Origin: Elymus sibiricus
Lineage: Eukaryota > Streptophyta > Magnoliopsida > Poales > Poaceae
NCBI GenBank assembly: GCA_039707655.1
Contig: CM077676.1
Span: 185,562,936-185,626,935, forward strand
Reading direction: 5' to 3'
Length of the DNA: 64,000 nt
The notes below the pieces were generated by a model. It was not told the origin of the DNA, made no database searches, and was given only the letters and a program-made list of their open reading frames with translations. Both the position numbers and the translations under genes were made by a program. Shown in pieces: positions 9,243-19,177 of the stretch (position 1 is the stretch's first letter; each line of letters begins with the position of its first letter).

Positions 9243-12200
9243 ATGGCCCCCAAGAAGAAAGGCATCAGGATGACGGCTCCTTCCACCTCCAAGGTTCCTT
9301 CACATGTATCCGTAGGTGGCGCGGCCGACGCGGGCGGTGCGGACACTGCGGTTGGCATGACCAGCGCAGGTGGCGCGGTCGCCGTGCCCACCGTGGTAAG
9401 AGCAGGAGGCGGAGGCGCTGGAGGCGGTCAGCTTCCTCGACCCTCCAGCGAGCAGAATCGCGACGGCGCGAGCGGAGTGGATGGACGTCTTCCTCCTCTT
9501 CGGCGCGTCAACGAGCGCAGCCACCGGAACAATCATGCTCGGGCCGGCGCAAGTCAAGATCCTACCACGGCGACGTCCAGAGATGCTGCGTCAAGACATA
9601 CATCGCACTCATTGCATGATGGGCACGGTGTGATTCCGAGCGGCGTCGACGACTCCGGGTGACAACGACCGCATGGTAAGACGCCTGCCAATCAAGTTCC
9701 AGATCCTCAGATGGCTCCTCCGCCACGACAGCCCACTGTTGAGCATGTGCCGCGGCAGCAAGATTGCAATGTCGCTCCTGCTGGCTCTGCCAGGAGTAGA
9801 GTGACGTCACGTTCTTCGCTTCCGGCCATGCCAGCCACAGCAGCAGAGGCGATGGCGCGAGCCCAGATGCTGCTGAACTTCCCTCCGGCAGCAGATAAGA
9901 TGGATGAATGGAGAGCCACCATCCAGAGCCTGATTGGGTTTGCCGTGATGAGCAGATCACAGCAAGCGGAGCCCTCACGGCGTCCGCAAACAGCACCAGT
10001 AGCTCCAACTGGTGGCCGCGCTGAAGGTGCTGCACCAACGGTGCAATCACCTCCACAGCAACAGCGTCAACAACAATGTCAACAGCAACCACGGCAAGCT
10101 CAATGATCTTTTGAGCCTGACGAGATGTTGATGGCTTCTTCGGATCCATGAGCGCGGCAAGATCAGCGGCAAGTGCTGCAGGACAGATGGGTAGAGGATG
10201 CTTGCACCACCATTGAACGGCACCGGGAGGCGTGCCGTCAATCCGACGCGCGCAACGTCCCAGTCATTGATGAGCCTTCGCCCGAGGTTGGCGGATATCT
10301 GCCTTACGAGGTCGGATGTCCAGCCTTCACTCGTGAGCTGTGGCAAGTCCGCTGGCCATCCATCCGGGCCTTCAAGCCAGAAGTACCAGAAAAGTACGAT
10401 GGCAAGTTGAACCCGGCAGAGTTTCTGGGCATCTACACGATTGCCGTGCAAGCTGCCGGGGGAAGAGACAAGAAGATTCTCACCAACTACTATCCATTGG
10501 TGCTAAAGCCCAATGTGAGATCTTGGCTGATGAACTTGCCGGAAAACTCCATTTCTTCGTGGCCAGATCTCTGCAATGAGTTTGTTGATGCCTTTATCGG
10601 AGGCCACAAGGCCCCTGGACAGCCCAGCGACCTGCAAGTAATCCCACAAAGAGATGGTGAAACTTTGTGCAAGTACATTCAGAGGTTCAACCGTGTGCAC
10701 CGTAACATTCCAGATGTGCACCCCGCAGCTGTCATTGCCGCCTTTCACACGAATGTGCGCAATCAAAGATTGCAGGAGAAGATGAACGTCAAGTTGCCAA
10801 AGACCGTCAAGGAGCTCTATACGTTGGCGAATAAATGCGCACGTGCTGAAGAAGGGAGAACGCTCCCTGGGGAAGATGCGGGTGCAGAAGTCGATTCGGA
10901 AGACGACGATGCCGCCACCCCAAAGAAGAAGGGCCAAAAGCACAACAGGAAGCGCAAAGGCAAGACTGTTATGGCTGTCGAGGGTTCCGGCAACTCCGAG
11001 TCCGCCAAGAAAGCTAAAACAGACAACTCCAGCAAGGAGGCTGCTGTATGCGCCGCTTGCCAAGAGGCGGCGGCGAACGAGAAGGCCGGAAAATCTGATG
11101 GGCCATATTGCAAAATTCACCGCACCAAGGGCCATGATCTCCAAGAGTGCTGACAAGTCGAGCACCTTGCGGAAAAGCAGAAAGCTGAATATGAAAAACG
11201 CGACAAGGAGAAGGGTCAGGATGGTGCTGGTGGATTCGGCAAAAAGGGTCATGGTGGTCGAGGAGGTCACCGCGGCAAGGCCAAGCAGCAGAAAGAAAAG
11301 CCTGCTAGAGGCCGAGAAAAGAAAGAAGAACATGATGGAAGTGACGAAGAGGATGACGACGAGTCCAGTGAACAAGAATTCCAGAAGGCAACTAAAGCCA
11401 TGTGCATTGACGGAGGTGCATCTCTGCACTCTTCTCACCGCCAACTCAAGCAGTGGGCGCGTGAGGTCAACGCAGCAGAACCAGCAATAGGTGCCCAAAA
11501 GCCACTCAAGTGGTCACACAGGCCTATCATTTTTTATGCCGAGGATCACCCTGATCGCACAACTGCGGTCGGGTGTTTGCCGTTGTTGGTCTCGCCAACA
11601 ATTCACAACCTCCAGGTCACGAAAATGTTAGTTGATGGTGGGGCCGGGCTAAATTTGATTTCTCCAAAAGTTATCAAGAGGCTACAGATTCCCGATGAAG
11701 AGCTCGAGAAAACTGGTACATTTCAAGGAGTGAATCCGGGAAGGAGCCAACCCAAGGGAAAGATCACATTGCTGGTGATGTTTGGCAGGGAATTGAATTA
11801 CAGAACAGAGAAGATTGTGTTTGATGTTGTCAAGATCCCCTTGCCATATAATGGAATTCTTGGTCGCCAAGCTTTGGCAAAGTTTATGGCAGCGTCCCAT
11901 TATGCCTATAACACGTTGAAGATGCCAGGGCCGATGGGTGTCATTTCCATCAATTCTGACAAGAAAAATGCAGTCATATGTGTCGACAAACTATACAGAG
12001 ATGCGGTTGCAGCAGAGGCCGCCAAGGCGCCAGTTTCCGCCAATAAGAAGAAACGCAAGAAATCCGGCAAGACCTCTGGCGACAGCTCCGAGAAGCGCGC
12101 CTCTTCGGAGTGCTGCGCACCTGTTGAAGACTTGCCGGAGTGCTCTACCGGCAAGAAATCCAAGGCCACTCCACCAGCAACGAAGAAGGTGTCGGCAAAG

Positions 12201-12254
12201 GAGGATGGCACTAACGGTACCTTCACCATCAGTGCCACCCATGACAGCAAATAG
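9243..12254 (+). pseudogene. E2 gag and protease (broken)
   Basis: The frame starts at ATG 9243 (MAPKKKGIRM) and stays in one phase to 12254. Gag landmarks: VGCPAFTRELWQVRWP, YDGKLNPAEFLGIY, SWLMNLPENSISSW and LCKYIQRFNRV (10173-11153), a basic Lys-rich segment, and the knuckle-like CKIHRTKGHDLQEC. The protease has LVDGGAGLNLIS near 11630 and NGILGRQAL near 11855. In-frame stops: TGA 9660, TGA 10104, TGA 10149, TGA 11151 and TAG 12252. The N-terminal 300 residues are low complexity (Ser, Gly, Gln, Pro). Gag would package RNA and the protease would cleave the polyprotein. As it stands no full product can be made. Confidence 0.88.
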
Positions 12255-14565
12255 GAAAGCGCGCTCGTTAGCTTCCTGCGGGCGAATGTCGATGTGTTTG
12301 CATGGCGACCATTTGACATCCCCGGTGTTCCCTGGGATGTAATTGAGCACCACCTTGCTGTCTGTCCCCACGCTCGGCCCGTCAAGTAGAAGGTCAGGAA
12401 GTAGGCTTTGGAGTGGCAACAGTTTATTGCCGAAGAAACCAGAAAACTTGAAGCAACAGGCTTGGTTAGAGGTGTACTACATCCAACTTGGTTGGCAAAT
12501 CCAGTTGCAGTGCGAAAAGCAAATGGAAAGTGCAGACTTTGTATCGACTACACTGATATTAACAAAGCATGTCCAAAGGATCCTTTCCCTTTGCCGCACA
12601 TTGATCAAATTGTTGATTCTATGGCCGGCTGTGATTTACTCTCATTCCTTGATGCATATTCTGGGTATCATCAGATATTCATGGCTAAGGAGGATGAGGA
12701 GAAAACCGCATTCATTACTCCATGTGGCATGTACTGTTTGATGCGTATGCCTTTCGGATTAAAAAGTGCTGGTTCAACTTTTGCAAGAGCAGTCCAGATT
12801 GGTTTCAAGCCCCAGCTGCACAGGAATGTGGAAGCATATACGGATGATATAGTGGTCAAAACCAAGGATAAATCAACCCTCATTCAAGATTTATAAGAAA
12901 CATTTGCAAACTTGCGTAAGATCAATTTGAAGCTCAACCCTGACAAGTGTGTGTTTGGCGTTCCATCCGGCAAACTTCTCGGATTCTTTGTATCCCAACG
13001 TGGAATTGAAGCAAATCCTGACAAGATCAAAGCAATTGAGCAGATTCAAGCACCAAAAAGCGTCAAGGATGTGCGGCGTCTTGCCGGCTGTGTTGCTGCC
13101 TTAAGTAGGTTCATTTCAAGGTCTGCTGAGCGCGCCCTGCCATTTTTCTAGATTTTGAAAAAGGCAGGTCCAATGAAATGGACTCCAGAAGCAGAGGCCA
13201 CACTGCAAGATTTGAAAAAAATACCTCTCTTCTGTGCCAACACTAGTTGCGCCTAAACTACAAGAGCCGTTGCTGCTATATCTGGCGGCAACAAATCAAG
13301 TGGTCAGTGCTGCATTAGTGGCGTAGAGGGAAGTCGATGACGAAGAAGCAGCGGCGGCAAGCCCGTCCAGCGACAAACCGGAATCGTCTCCGGTAAAGTC
13401 TGGTGCTGACAAATCAGAAATAGCACAAGCAAATGAAGCTGATTAGCAAGTGGTGCCGAAGAAGAAGGTGGTGCAGCGACCTGTGTATTTTGTTAGTTCC
13501 CTTCTACAGGGGGCTAGATCAAGATATTCTGGTGTGCAAAAGTTGCTTTTCGGTCTTCTTATGGCCTCGAGAAAGCTGCGTCACTACTTCCAAGCACATG
13601 AGATCACCGTCATCACTTGCTTTCCGTTGTAGCATATTTTGAGGAATCCAGATGCAACTGGCAGGATAGTGGAGTGGGCGTTGGAATTGTCAAGCTTTGC
13701 ACTCAAGTTTGAAAGCACATCAACTATTCAGAGCAGAGCCTTGGCGGAGTTCATTGCAGAATGGACGCCAATGCAAGACGAAGAGATTCAAGAAACAACT
13801 CTCCCCGACAAAGAAATAGATAAAGAATGGGTCATGTACTTTGACGGTGCCTTCTCACTGCAAGGCGCCGGTGCCGGAGTGCTGCTTGTCACACCCACGG
13901 AAGAGCACCTCAAGTATGTAATCCAGATGCACTTTCCCAGGGAGAAAGCAACAAACAACACTGCTGAGTACGAAGGGCTCCTTGCCGGTCTTAGGATCGC
14001 AGTGGACCTCGGAATCAGAAAGTTGATCATCCGTGGAGACTCGCAGCTCATTGTGAAACAAGTGAATAAAGATTACCAGTGCCCGTTGATGGAAGCGTAT
14101 GTGGAAGAAGTGAGGAAATTCGAAGAACACTTTAACGGATTGCAAACAGAGCACATTCCTTGTGCGGAAAACAACATTGCTGATAGCCTGTCAAAGTGTG
14201 CTGCTCAGAAACTTCCTGTGGAACCGGGAACTTTTGTGCTCCATTTGAAGCAACCATCAGTCACTCCATCAATACAGGCTAGTAAGAGAAGGAAGTTGAA
14301 TACCGGCAAGTATTTTCTGGCAGAGCTCCCAGAAGCCACCGGCAAGAAAGTTGCCGGGAACAACGACACGACCGCTGGTGAGCAGCGGCTTCACGTAGAA
14401 CCTCAGGTTCTTGCCGCTGAAGCAAGCGCTCCCACGGCTGAAGAGATGCCTTTAGTCCTTGTTGTCGAGCCGCAGGCTCCAACTTGGGCACAGCAAATAG
14501 TTCATTTCCTTCAAACAGGAGAACTTCCCGATGACCAAGAAGAAGCTGAAAAAGTAGCCCGTTAG
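12255..14565 (+). pseudogene. E2 reverse transcriptase and two RNase H domains (broken)
   Basis: RT: FPLPHIDQIVDSM, SGYHQIFM, MPFGLKSAGSTF and catalytic YTDDIVV (12838-12858), thumb up to about 13150. RT-linked RNase [28 protein letters not shown] (13480-13600). Second, archaeal-type RNase H 13822-14210: MYFDGAF, NTAEYEGL, RGDSQLIV, NIADSLSK, all four acidic residues present. Stops: TAG 12387, 12402, 13149, 13324, 13444, 13630 and 14563, TAA 12894. One extra base in a run of A near 13216 shifts the frame. Several stops stand where Gln is usual. The region from 13639 to 14562 is open for 308 codons. Confidence 0.88.
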
Positions 14566-14619
14566 TCAAGTATGTATTAGTTTGGGGATAACAAGCTATA
14601 CAGAAAGAGACCAAACGGT

Positions 14620-15720
14620 GTGAAATTGAAGTGTTTTTGCCAAGAAGATGGACTAAAGCTGTTGGCGGAGATACATGGAGGCATATGTGGCTCTCACATA
14701 GGATCAAGAGCACTTGCCGGCAAAGCTTTTCGGCAAGGCTTCTATTGGCCCACTGCCCTCCAGGATGCAACTGAGCTAGTAACCAAGTGTGAAGCATGCC
14801 AGTTCCATTCAAAGAACATACATCAGCCAGCTCAAGCTCTTCAAACAATCCCTCTCTCCTGGCCTTTCTTGGTCTGGGGGCTTGATATTTTGGGCCCCTT
14901 CCCCTGTGCTACCGGGGGCTTTGAGTTCTTGTACGTCGCCATCGACAAGTTCACAAAGTGGCCTGAAGTGGAGCCAATGAGGAAGGTGACAACGCAATCA
15001 GCCGTCAAGTTCTTCAAAGGATTAGTTTGCCGTTTCAGGGTTCCTAACAGAATCATCACCGACAACGGTACACAGTTCATGTGCCGCACCTTTATGCAGT
15101 ACACCCAAGACCTTGGCAGCAAAATCTGTTTTGCATCTGTTGCTCACCCGAGAAGCAACGGTCAAGCGGAAAGGGCAAATGCTGAAGTGCTGCGAGGCCT
15201 CAAGACAAGAACTTTTGACAGGCTGCGCAAGTGTGGAAGACGCTGGATTGATGAGTTGCCGGCGGTTCTTTGGTCACTCAGAACGACACCAAATCGGGCT
15301 ACCAGCCAAACACCCTTCTCCCTAGTCTATGGTGCAGAAATGGTGCTCCCCACGGAACTCATATACGGGTCACCTCGAGTGCTCGCTTATGATGAAGCTG
15401 AGCAAGAGCAGCTGCGGCAAGATGACGCAACGCTCCTTGAGGAAGATCGTCTTCGGGCGGCTGTGCGAACTGCATGCTACCAGCAAGCCTTGCGCCGCTA
15501 TCATAGCCACAAAGTGCGTGCCCGAAGCCTTGAGGAAGGCAACCTTGTTCTTCGGTACGTTCAGTCCGCCAAGAAATCAAACAAGTTAACGCCGAAGTGG
15601 GAAGGCCCTTATCGGGTAGCACGAGTCACCAGACCTGGCGCAGTCCGTCTGGAGACCGAAGATGGCATCCCAGTGCAAAACTCATGGAACAATGAGCATC
15701 TTCGCAAGTTCTACCCATAA
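14620..15720 (+). CDS. E2 integrase, open 366-codon remnant of pol
   Basis: The integrase domain is open from just after TAG 14578 to a natural TAA at 15718-15720. The zinc region has IHGGICGSH and CEAC (14665-14805). The core has Asp in GLDILGPF, Asp in IITDNGTQF and Glu in NGQAERANAEV. The C-terminal part ends with KWEGPYRVARV and EHLRKFYP, typical of plant gypsy integrases. All catalytic and zinc residues are present, unlike E1. It is not an independent gene: there is no start signal, it is the end of a polyprotein broken upstream, and two TAG codons (14563, 14578) precede it. It cannot be expressed normally without readthrough. Confidence 0.85.
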   Translation: MKLKCFCQEDGLKLLAEIHGGICGSHIGSRALAGKAFRQGFYWPTALQDATELVTKCEACQFHSKNIHQPAQALQTIPLSWPFLVWGLDILGPFPCATGGFEFLYVAIDKFTKWPEVEPMRKVTTQSAVKFFKGLVCRFRVPNRIITDNGTQFMCRTFMQYTQDLGSKICFASVAHPRSNGQAERANAEVLRGLKTRTFDRLRKCGRRWIDELPAVLWSLRTTPNRATSQTPFSLVYGAEMVLPTELIYGSPRVLAYDEAEQEQLRQDDATLLEEDRLRAAVRTACYQQALRRYHSHKVRARSLEEGNLVLRYVQSAKKSNKLTPKWEGPYRVARVTRPGAVRLETEDGIPVQNSWNNEHLRKFYP

Positions 15721-16566
15721 GGCGCAGTTGCCGGGCCTCCCGGCAACCCATTTTGTACAAGCTTTGTCGGCAAGACATGTAACCCTTTGTACAAAGCCAG
15801 GCGCAGATCCTGTGCATAAAATAAAGCTAAGTGATTCGCAACTTTTTGTACATGTTCATTTATGTATAAATTCATGTGGCATTGTGATTACACTTTAATT
15901 TGTATGAAATGGCTGATGAACCGTCAAGGTTCCCAAACCACTCTTTCCTCTTCTTTCTTTTTCTCAAAGGACAGAAGGATCCCTCACGTGCAAGTTTCCT
16001 AGGGGGAGTGACAATGGGGGTACCATTTAATGACGTTCAAGTGATCATTTCATGCGACAAGAGAGACAGTGCAAGGAAAAGCTAAGTTGAAAAACTTCAA
16101 AACAAATTCCTTGTCATATTTGCAATTTCCCTTGAACGATTTAGTCTTTGTATGAAAAACTTGCACGCGAAGGAACCTTGTCATAATCATTCGCGCTCTG
16201 ATTTTTCCTCGAGTCCGCTCGGCAAGGTCTGTAGCTGCACTGTGACCGACAAGTTACCTTGTCGGTGGAGGCGCTTCCAGCAGGCTACTAAGGACCTGTT
16301 CCTCAAAGCGCTCGCGGCAAGTGTGCGCACCGGCAAGTTCCCAAATAGCGTAGGGAACACAATCATACGAAAACAAAGAAAAACAAGGGGAACAACACGC
16401 ATTCATCTGAGCATGACAAATAATAGATATTCATTAAAGAGTGCTCGATAACATTTTCTTAGCCCTTCCCCGCAGGGTTTACATCAAGTGCAATACAAGG
16501 GCAAAAGGGGCACCTAGGCGAAGCCCGACTCGCTCCCGGAAGACCAGATGATGGTGCTGCCGGCGT
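15721..16566. other. E2 3' untranslated region
   Basis: No gene is seen. The stretch is between the integrase stop and the stop codon of the antisense ORF. It contains repeated GCCGGCAAG / CTTGCCGG words, also frequent elsewhere in E2, and AT-rich parts. Confidence 0.6.
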
Positions 16567-17292
16567 TCAGCTGGAGTCGGAGCCATCATCCTCGATCTTG
16601 ACGTTTGGAGAACCATCGTCATCGTCCTCGGTCTCGCTGGAGGAAGCGGTGTCGCTGTCACTCGAGCTCTCCGCGTAGCACTCCAGGCGAGCGCCTGAAG
16701 CCCCGAAGAACTTCACGACGAGCGTGTCGGATCCGTCCATCCTGAAGTGAAGGAGGTGTCCCCGCCCCAAGCAGCGAGCACGGGCGAAGGACTTCCATCC
16801 ACGCGTGAAGTACATGATGCCGTTGGTGGAGGTCTTAACGGTCACCCAGACTGGGCCGTTGCAGCAGCCGTCCACACGTAGCCACAAGCCACGCAGATGA
16901 CTGTCTTCCATCACCCTAGTGAAAGGACGGGGAAGCCGCAGCCAGCTTCGCGGCCGATCACGCAGCTCCATGATGAACTCATGCGCCATGTCCTCCGTAT
17001 GGCCTTCTGCTTGGGGTGGGGTGTCCGGAGATGGAACGACGGGCGCTCCGCCATGGCCGCCCCGACCCCGAGCACCATGTTTTCCGTGACCACGAACTGC
17101 GGCCCTTCCTCGGGCGCTGGAGCTGGCCTCCGCAGCAACGACAGATGCACGAGCTCGGCCTCTTCCCCTCGCCATAATGGCAGCAGATGCGAGGGGGGGG
17201 GAGGTAGAAGAAAGAGACGACGGTGGCTGAGGGATCAGAATGGGAAGAGATGGATGAGCATCGCCCAGCTTCACCAATCCCGTGCCCTGCAT
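16567..17292 (-). CDS. Antisense B3-domain protein carried by E2
   Basis: An intact 241-codon ORF on the strand opposite to E2 gag-pol, placed between integrase and 3' LTR. Residues from about 100 to 200 fit a plant B3 DNA-binding domain: FIMELRDRP, WLRLPRPFTRVM, LRGLWLRV, VWVTVKTS, the diagnostic MYFTRGWKSFARARCLGRGH, then LHFRMDGSDTLVVKFFG. Before it lies a basic Arg/Gly-rich segment (ARGRGRARAS, GRGGHGG) and after it a very acidic Ser/Asp/Glu tail of about 35 residues. Predicted location is nuclear. The start could be Met1 (17292) or Met40 (17175). Met40 begins MARGRGRARA and removes a region overlapping a 59-base tandem repeat, so I prefer it slightly. Most Tat antisense ORFs encode other domains. 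Capture from a host B3 gene is an inference. Confidence 0.8.
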   Translation of the reverse strand: MQGTGLVKLGDAHPSLPILIPQPPSSLSSTSPPLASAAIMARGRGRARASVVAAEASSSARGRAAVRGHGKHGARGRGGHGGAPVVPSPDTPPQAEGHTEDMAHEFIMELRDRPRSWLRLPRPFTRVMEDSHLRGLWLRVDGCCNGPVWVTVKTSTNGIMYFTRGWKSFARARCLGRGHLLHFRMDGSDTLVVKFFGASGARLECYAESSSDSDTASSSETEDDDDGSPNVKIEDDGSDSS

Positions 17293-17400
17293 TCCTGGCC
17301 AGGCGCACTACTCCAGCGACCGTCCAGTTTCGCCAATCCCGCACCCTGCGTCCCTGGCCCGGCGGACCACTCCAAACGACCGCCCCTCTTCGCCAATCCA
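17275..17400. repeat. 59-base tandem repeat, about 2.1 copies
   Basis: Units start at CAATCCC in 17275, at about 17334 and (partial) at about 17394. Each carries CCTGGCC and a TTCGC-type end. It overlaps the first codons or the leader of the antisense B3 ORF. Confidence 0.8.
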
Positions 17401-17587
17401 TTGCCTCACATGCGAATACGCGTGGTGGAAGGGCGCAGGGAAAGAAGAAGCAAAGAAGATCTCAAAAGACAGGAAAACCATCATGACTAAAATTACAGCG
17501 GCAGTTTTCCCGCCGCGTGTCTGTGCATTGTTTGGGCCTAGCCCAACAACGCTTCGGACGCACGTATGGCCCAGGCCTCGGGGCTCC

Positions 17588-17697
17588 TGTCGGTGTATAA
17601 AACATGGGTATTTTATACCCTGACTTATGCACAAACAGTGGCAGCTTCCCTGCCGGCCAAGGCTTGCCGGAAACTGCCATAAATCAAGACTCGAGAC
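17588..17697 (+). repeat. E2 3' LTR, left part
   Basis: Begins TGTCGGTGTATAAAAC and runs 110 bases to the E5 insertion. The last five bases, GAGAC, are the left target duplication of E5. The start is placed by the TGTCGGTG form common in rice RIRE2-like Tat LTRs. It cannot be checked against the 5' LTR, which is truncated. Confidence 0.7.
17693..17697. repeat. Left target-site duplication of E5 (GAGAC)
   Basis: GAGAC directly before TGATACGTC. An identical GAGAC follows the E5 right end at 23355-23359. Confidence 0.9.
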
Positions 17698-17935
17698 TGA
17701 TACGTCTCTGTCGTATCTACTTTTCCAAACACTTTTGCTCTTGTTTTGGCCCCTAATTTGCATGATTTGAATGGAACTAACCCGGATTGACGCTGTTTTC
17801 AGCAGAATTGCCATGGTGCTGTTTTTGTGCAGAAAATCATAGTTCTTGGAATTGGATGAAACTTTTTGGAGATTTTTTATGGAATATATAAAAAATATTG
17901 GCATCAAGAACTACTGGAGGGGGCCACCCAGTGCC

Positions 17936-17986
17936 CACGAGGCACCAGGGCGCGCCACCCCCCCAGGCGCGCCCTGGTACCTCGTG
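17936..17986. repeat. GC-rich hairpin in E5 LTR
   Basis: Left arm 17936-17956 begins CACGAGGCACC. Right arm 17966-17986 begins GGCGCGCCCTGG. The arms are 21 bases with one mismatch and a 9-base C-rich loop. A second copy lies at 22246-22294 in the same element. Confidence 0.9.
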
Positions 17987-18022
17987 GGGCCCACGTGGCT
18001 CCGTCTGACCTAATTCCAACGC

Positions 18023-18029
18023 TATAAAT
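18023..18029 (+). promoter_or_regulatory. TATA box of E5 LTR
   Basis: GCTATAAATTC lies about 35 bases after the hairpin, in element orientation. Confidence 0.6.
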
Positions 18030-18834
18030 TCAGTTTTCCAGAGAAAAAAATAGGAGAAGAAGTTTTATTGCGTTTCACGATACGGAGCCGCCGCCACCTC
18101 CTGTTCTTCATCGGGAGGCCAGATCTGGAGTCCGTTCAGGGCTCCGGAGAGGGGGATCTTCCAGCATCGTCATCATCAACCATCCTTCATCACCAATTTC
18201 ATGATGCTCACCGTCGGGAGTGAGTAATTTCTTCGTAGGCTTGCTGGACGGTGATGAGTTGGATGAGATTTATCATGTAATCGAGTTAGTTTTGTTAGGG
18301 CTTGATCCCTAGTACCCACTATGTTCTGAGATTGATGTTGCTATGACTTTGCTATGCTTAATGCTTGTCACTAGGGCCCGAGTGCCATGATTCCAGATCT
18401 GAACCCTTTATGTTTTCATGAAAATATTTGTGTTCTTGATCCAATCTTGCAAGTTATATGCACCTGCTATGTGTTATGATCTACATACCCCAAGGTGACA
18501 ATAATTGGGATTCTTTCCGGTGATTGCCATAGTTTGAGGAGTTCATGTATTCACTAAGTGTTAATGCTTTGTTTCGGTTCTCTATTAAAAGGAGGCCTTA
18601 ATATCCCTTAGTTTCCTTATGGACCCCGCTGCCACGGGAGGGTAGGACAAAAGATGTCATGCAAGTTCTTACCGCAAGCACGTATGACTATATACGGAAT
18701 ACATGCCTACATTACATTGATGAATTGGAGCTAGTTCTGTCTCGCCCTAGGTTATGACTGTTACATGATGAATGTTATCCAACGAATATCACCGATCCAA
18801 TGCCTATGAGCTTTTCACATATTGTTCTTGCTAA

Positions 18835-18915
18835 GTTACTACTGTTGCTACTGCTATTACAATTACTACTGCTACCGCTGTTACCGTTACTATTATTGCT
18901 ACTCCTATCAAACTA
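18835..18915. repeat. ACT/GCT-type imperfect triplet repeat in E5 LTR
   Basis: A run of CTACTG, CTATTA, CTACCG-like triplets, ending near ATTGCTACTCC. The 3' LTR remnant starts inside the equivalent run, near 23130. Confidence 0.75.
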
Positions 18916-19110
18916 TCATACTACTGTGCTACTGATCACTCTGCTGCAGATATTTAGTCTCCAGGTGTGGTTGAATTGACAACTCAACTGCTAATACTTG
19001 CAAATATTCTTTGGCTCCCCTTGTGTCAAATCAATAAATCTGGGTTGAATACTCTACCCTCGAAAACTGTTGCGATCCCCTATACTTGTGGGTTATCAAG
19101 ACCTTTTTTC

Positions 19111-19128
19111 TGGCGCCGTTGCCGGGGA
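19111..19128 (+). other. E5 primer-binding site (tRNA-Asp type)
   Basis: TGGCGCCGTTGCCGGGGA, 12 bases after the LTR end. This is the complement expected for the 3' end of plant tRNA-Asp plus CCA and is the usual Athila site. Confidence 0.85.
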
Positions 19129-19177
19129 GCATGGCTCTATTTGTTGAGTCACTTGTGATTTATATCTGTTAATCACT

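Larger units (their letters stand above)
17698..19098 (+). repeat. E5 5' LTR (1401 bp)
   Basis: TG...CA ends: TGATACGTCTCTG at the left and GTGGGTTATCA at the right. Contains a GC-rich hairpin, a TATA box and an ACT/GCT-rich triplet region. The last ~220 bases match the 3' remnant with about five substitutions. Confidence 0.92.

Noticed and set aside
10503..11498. 331-codon minus-strand ORF opposite E2 gag
   Set aside because: Reverse shadow of the Lys-rich gag segment, which makes Leu/Phe-rich false membrane segments.
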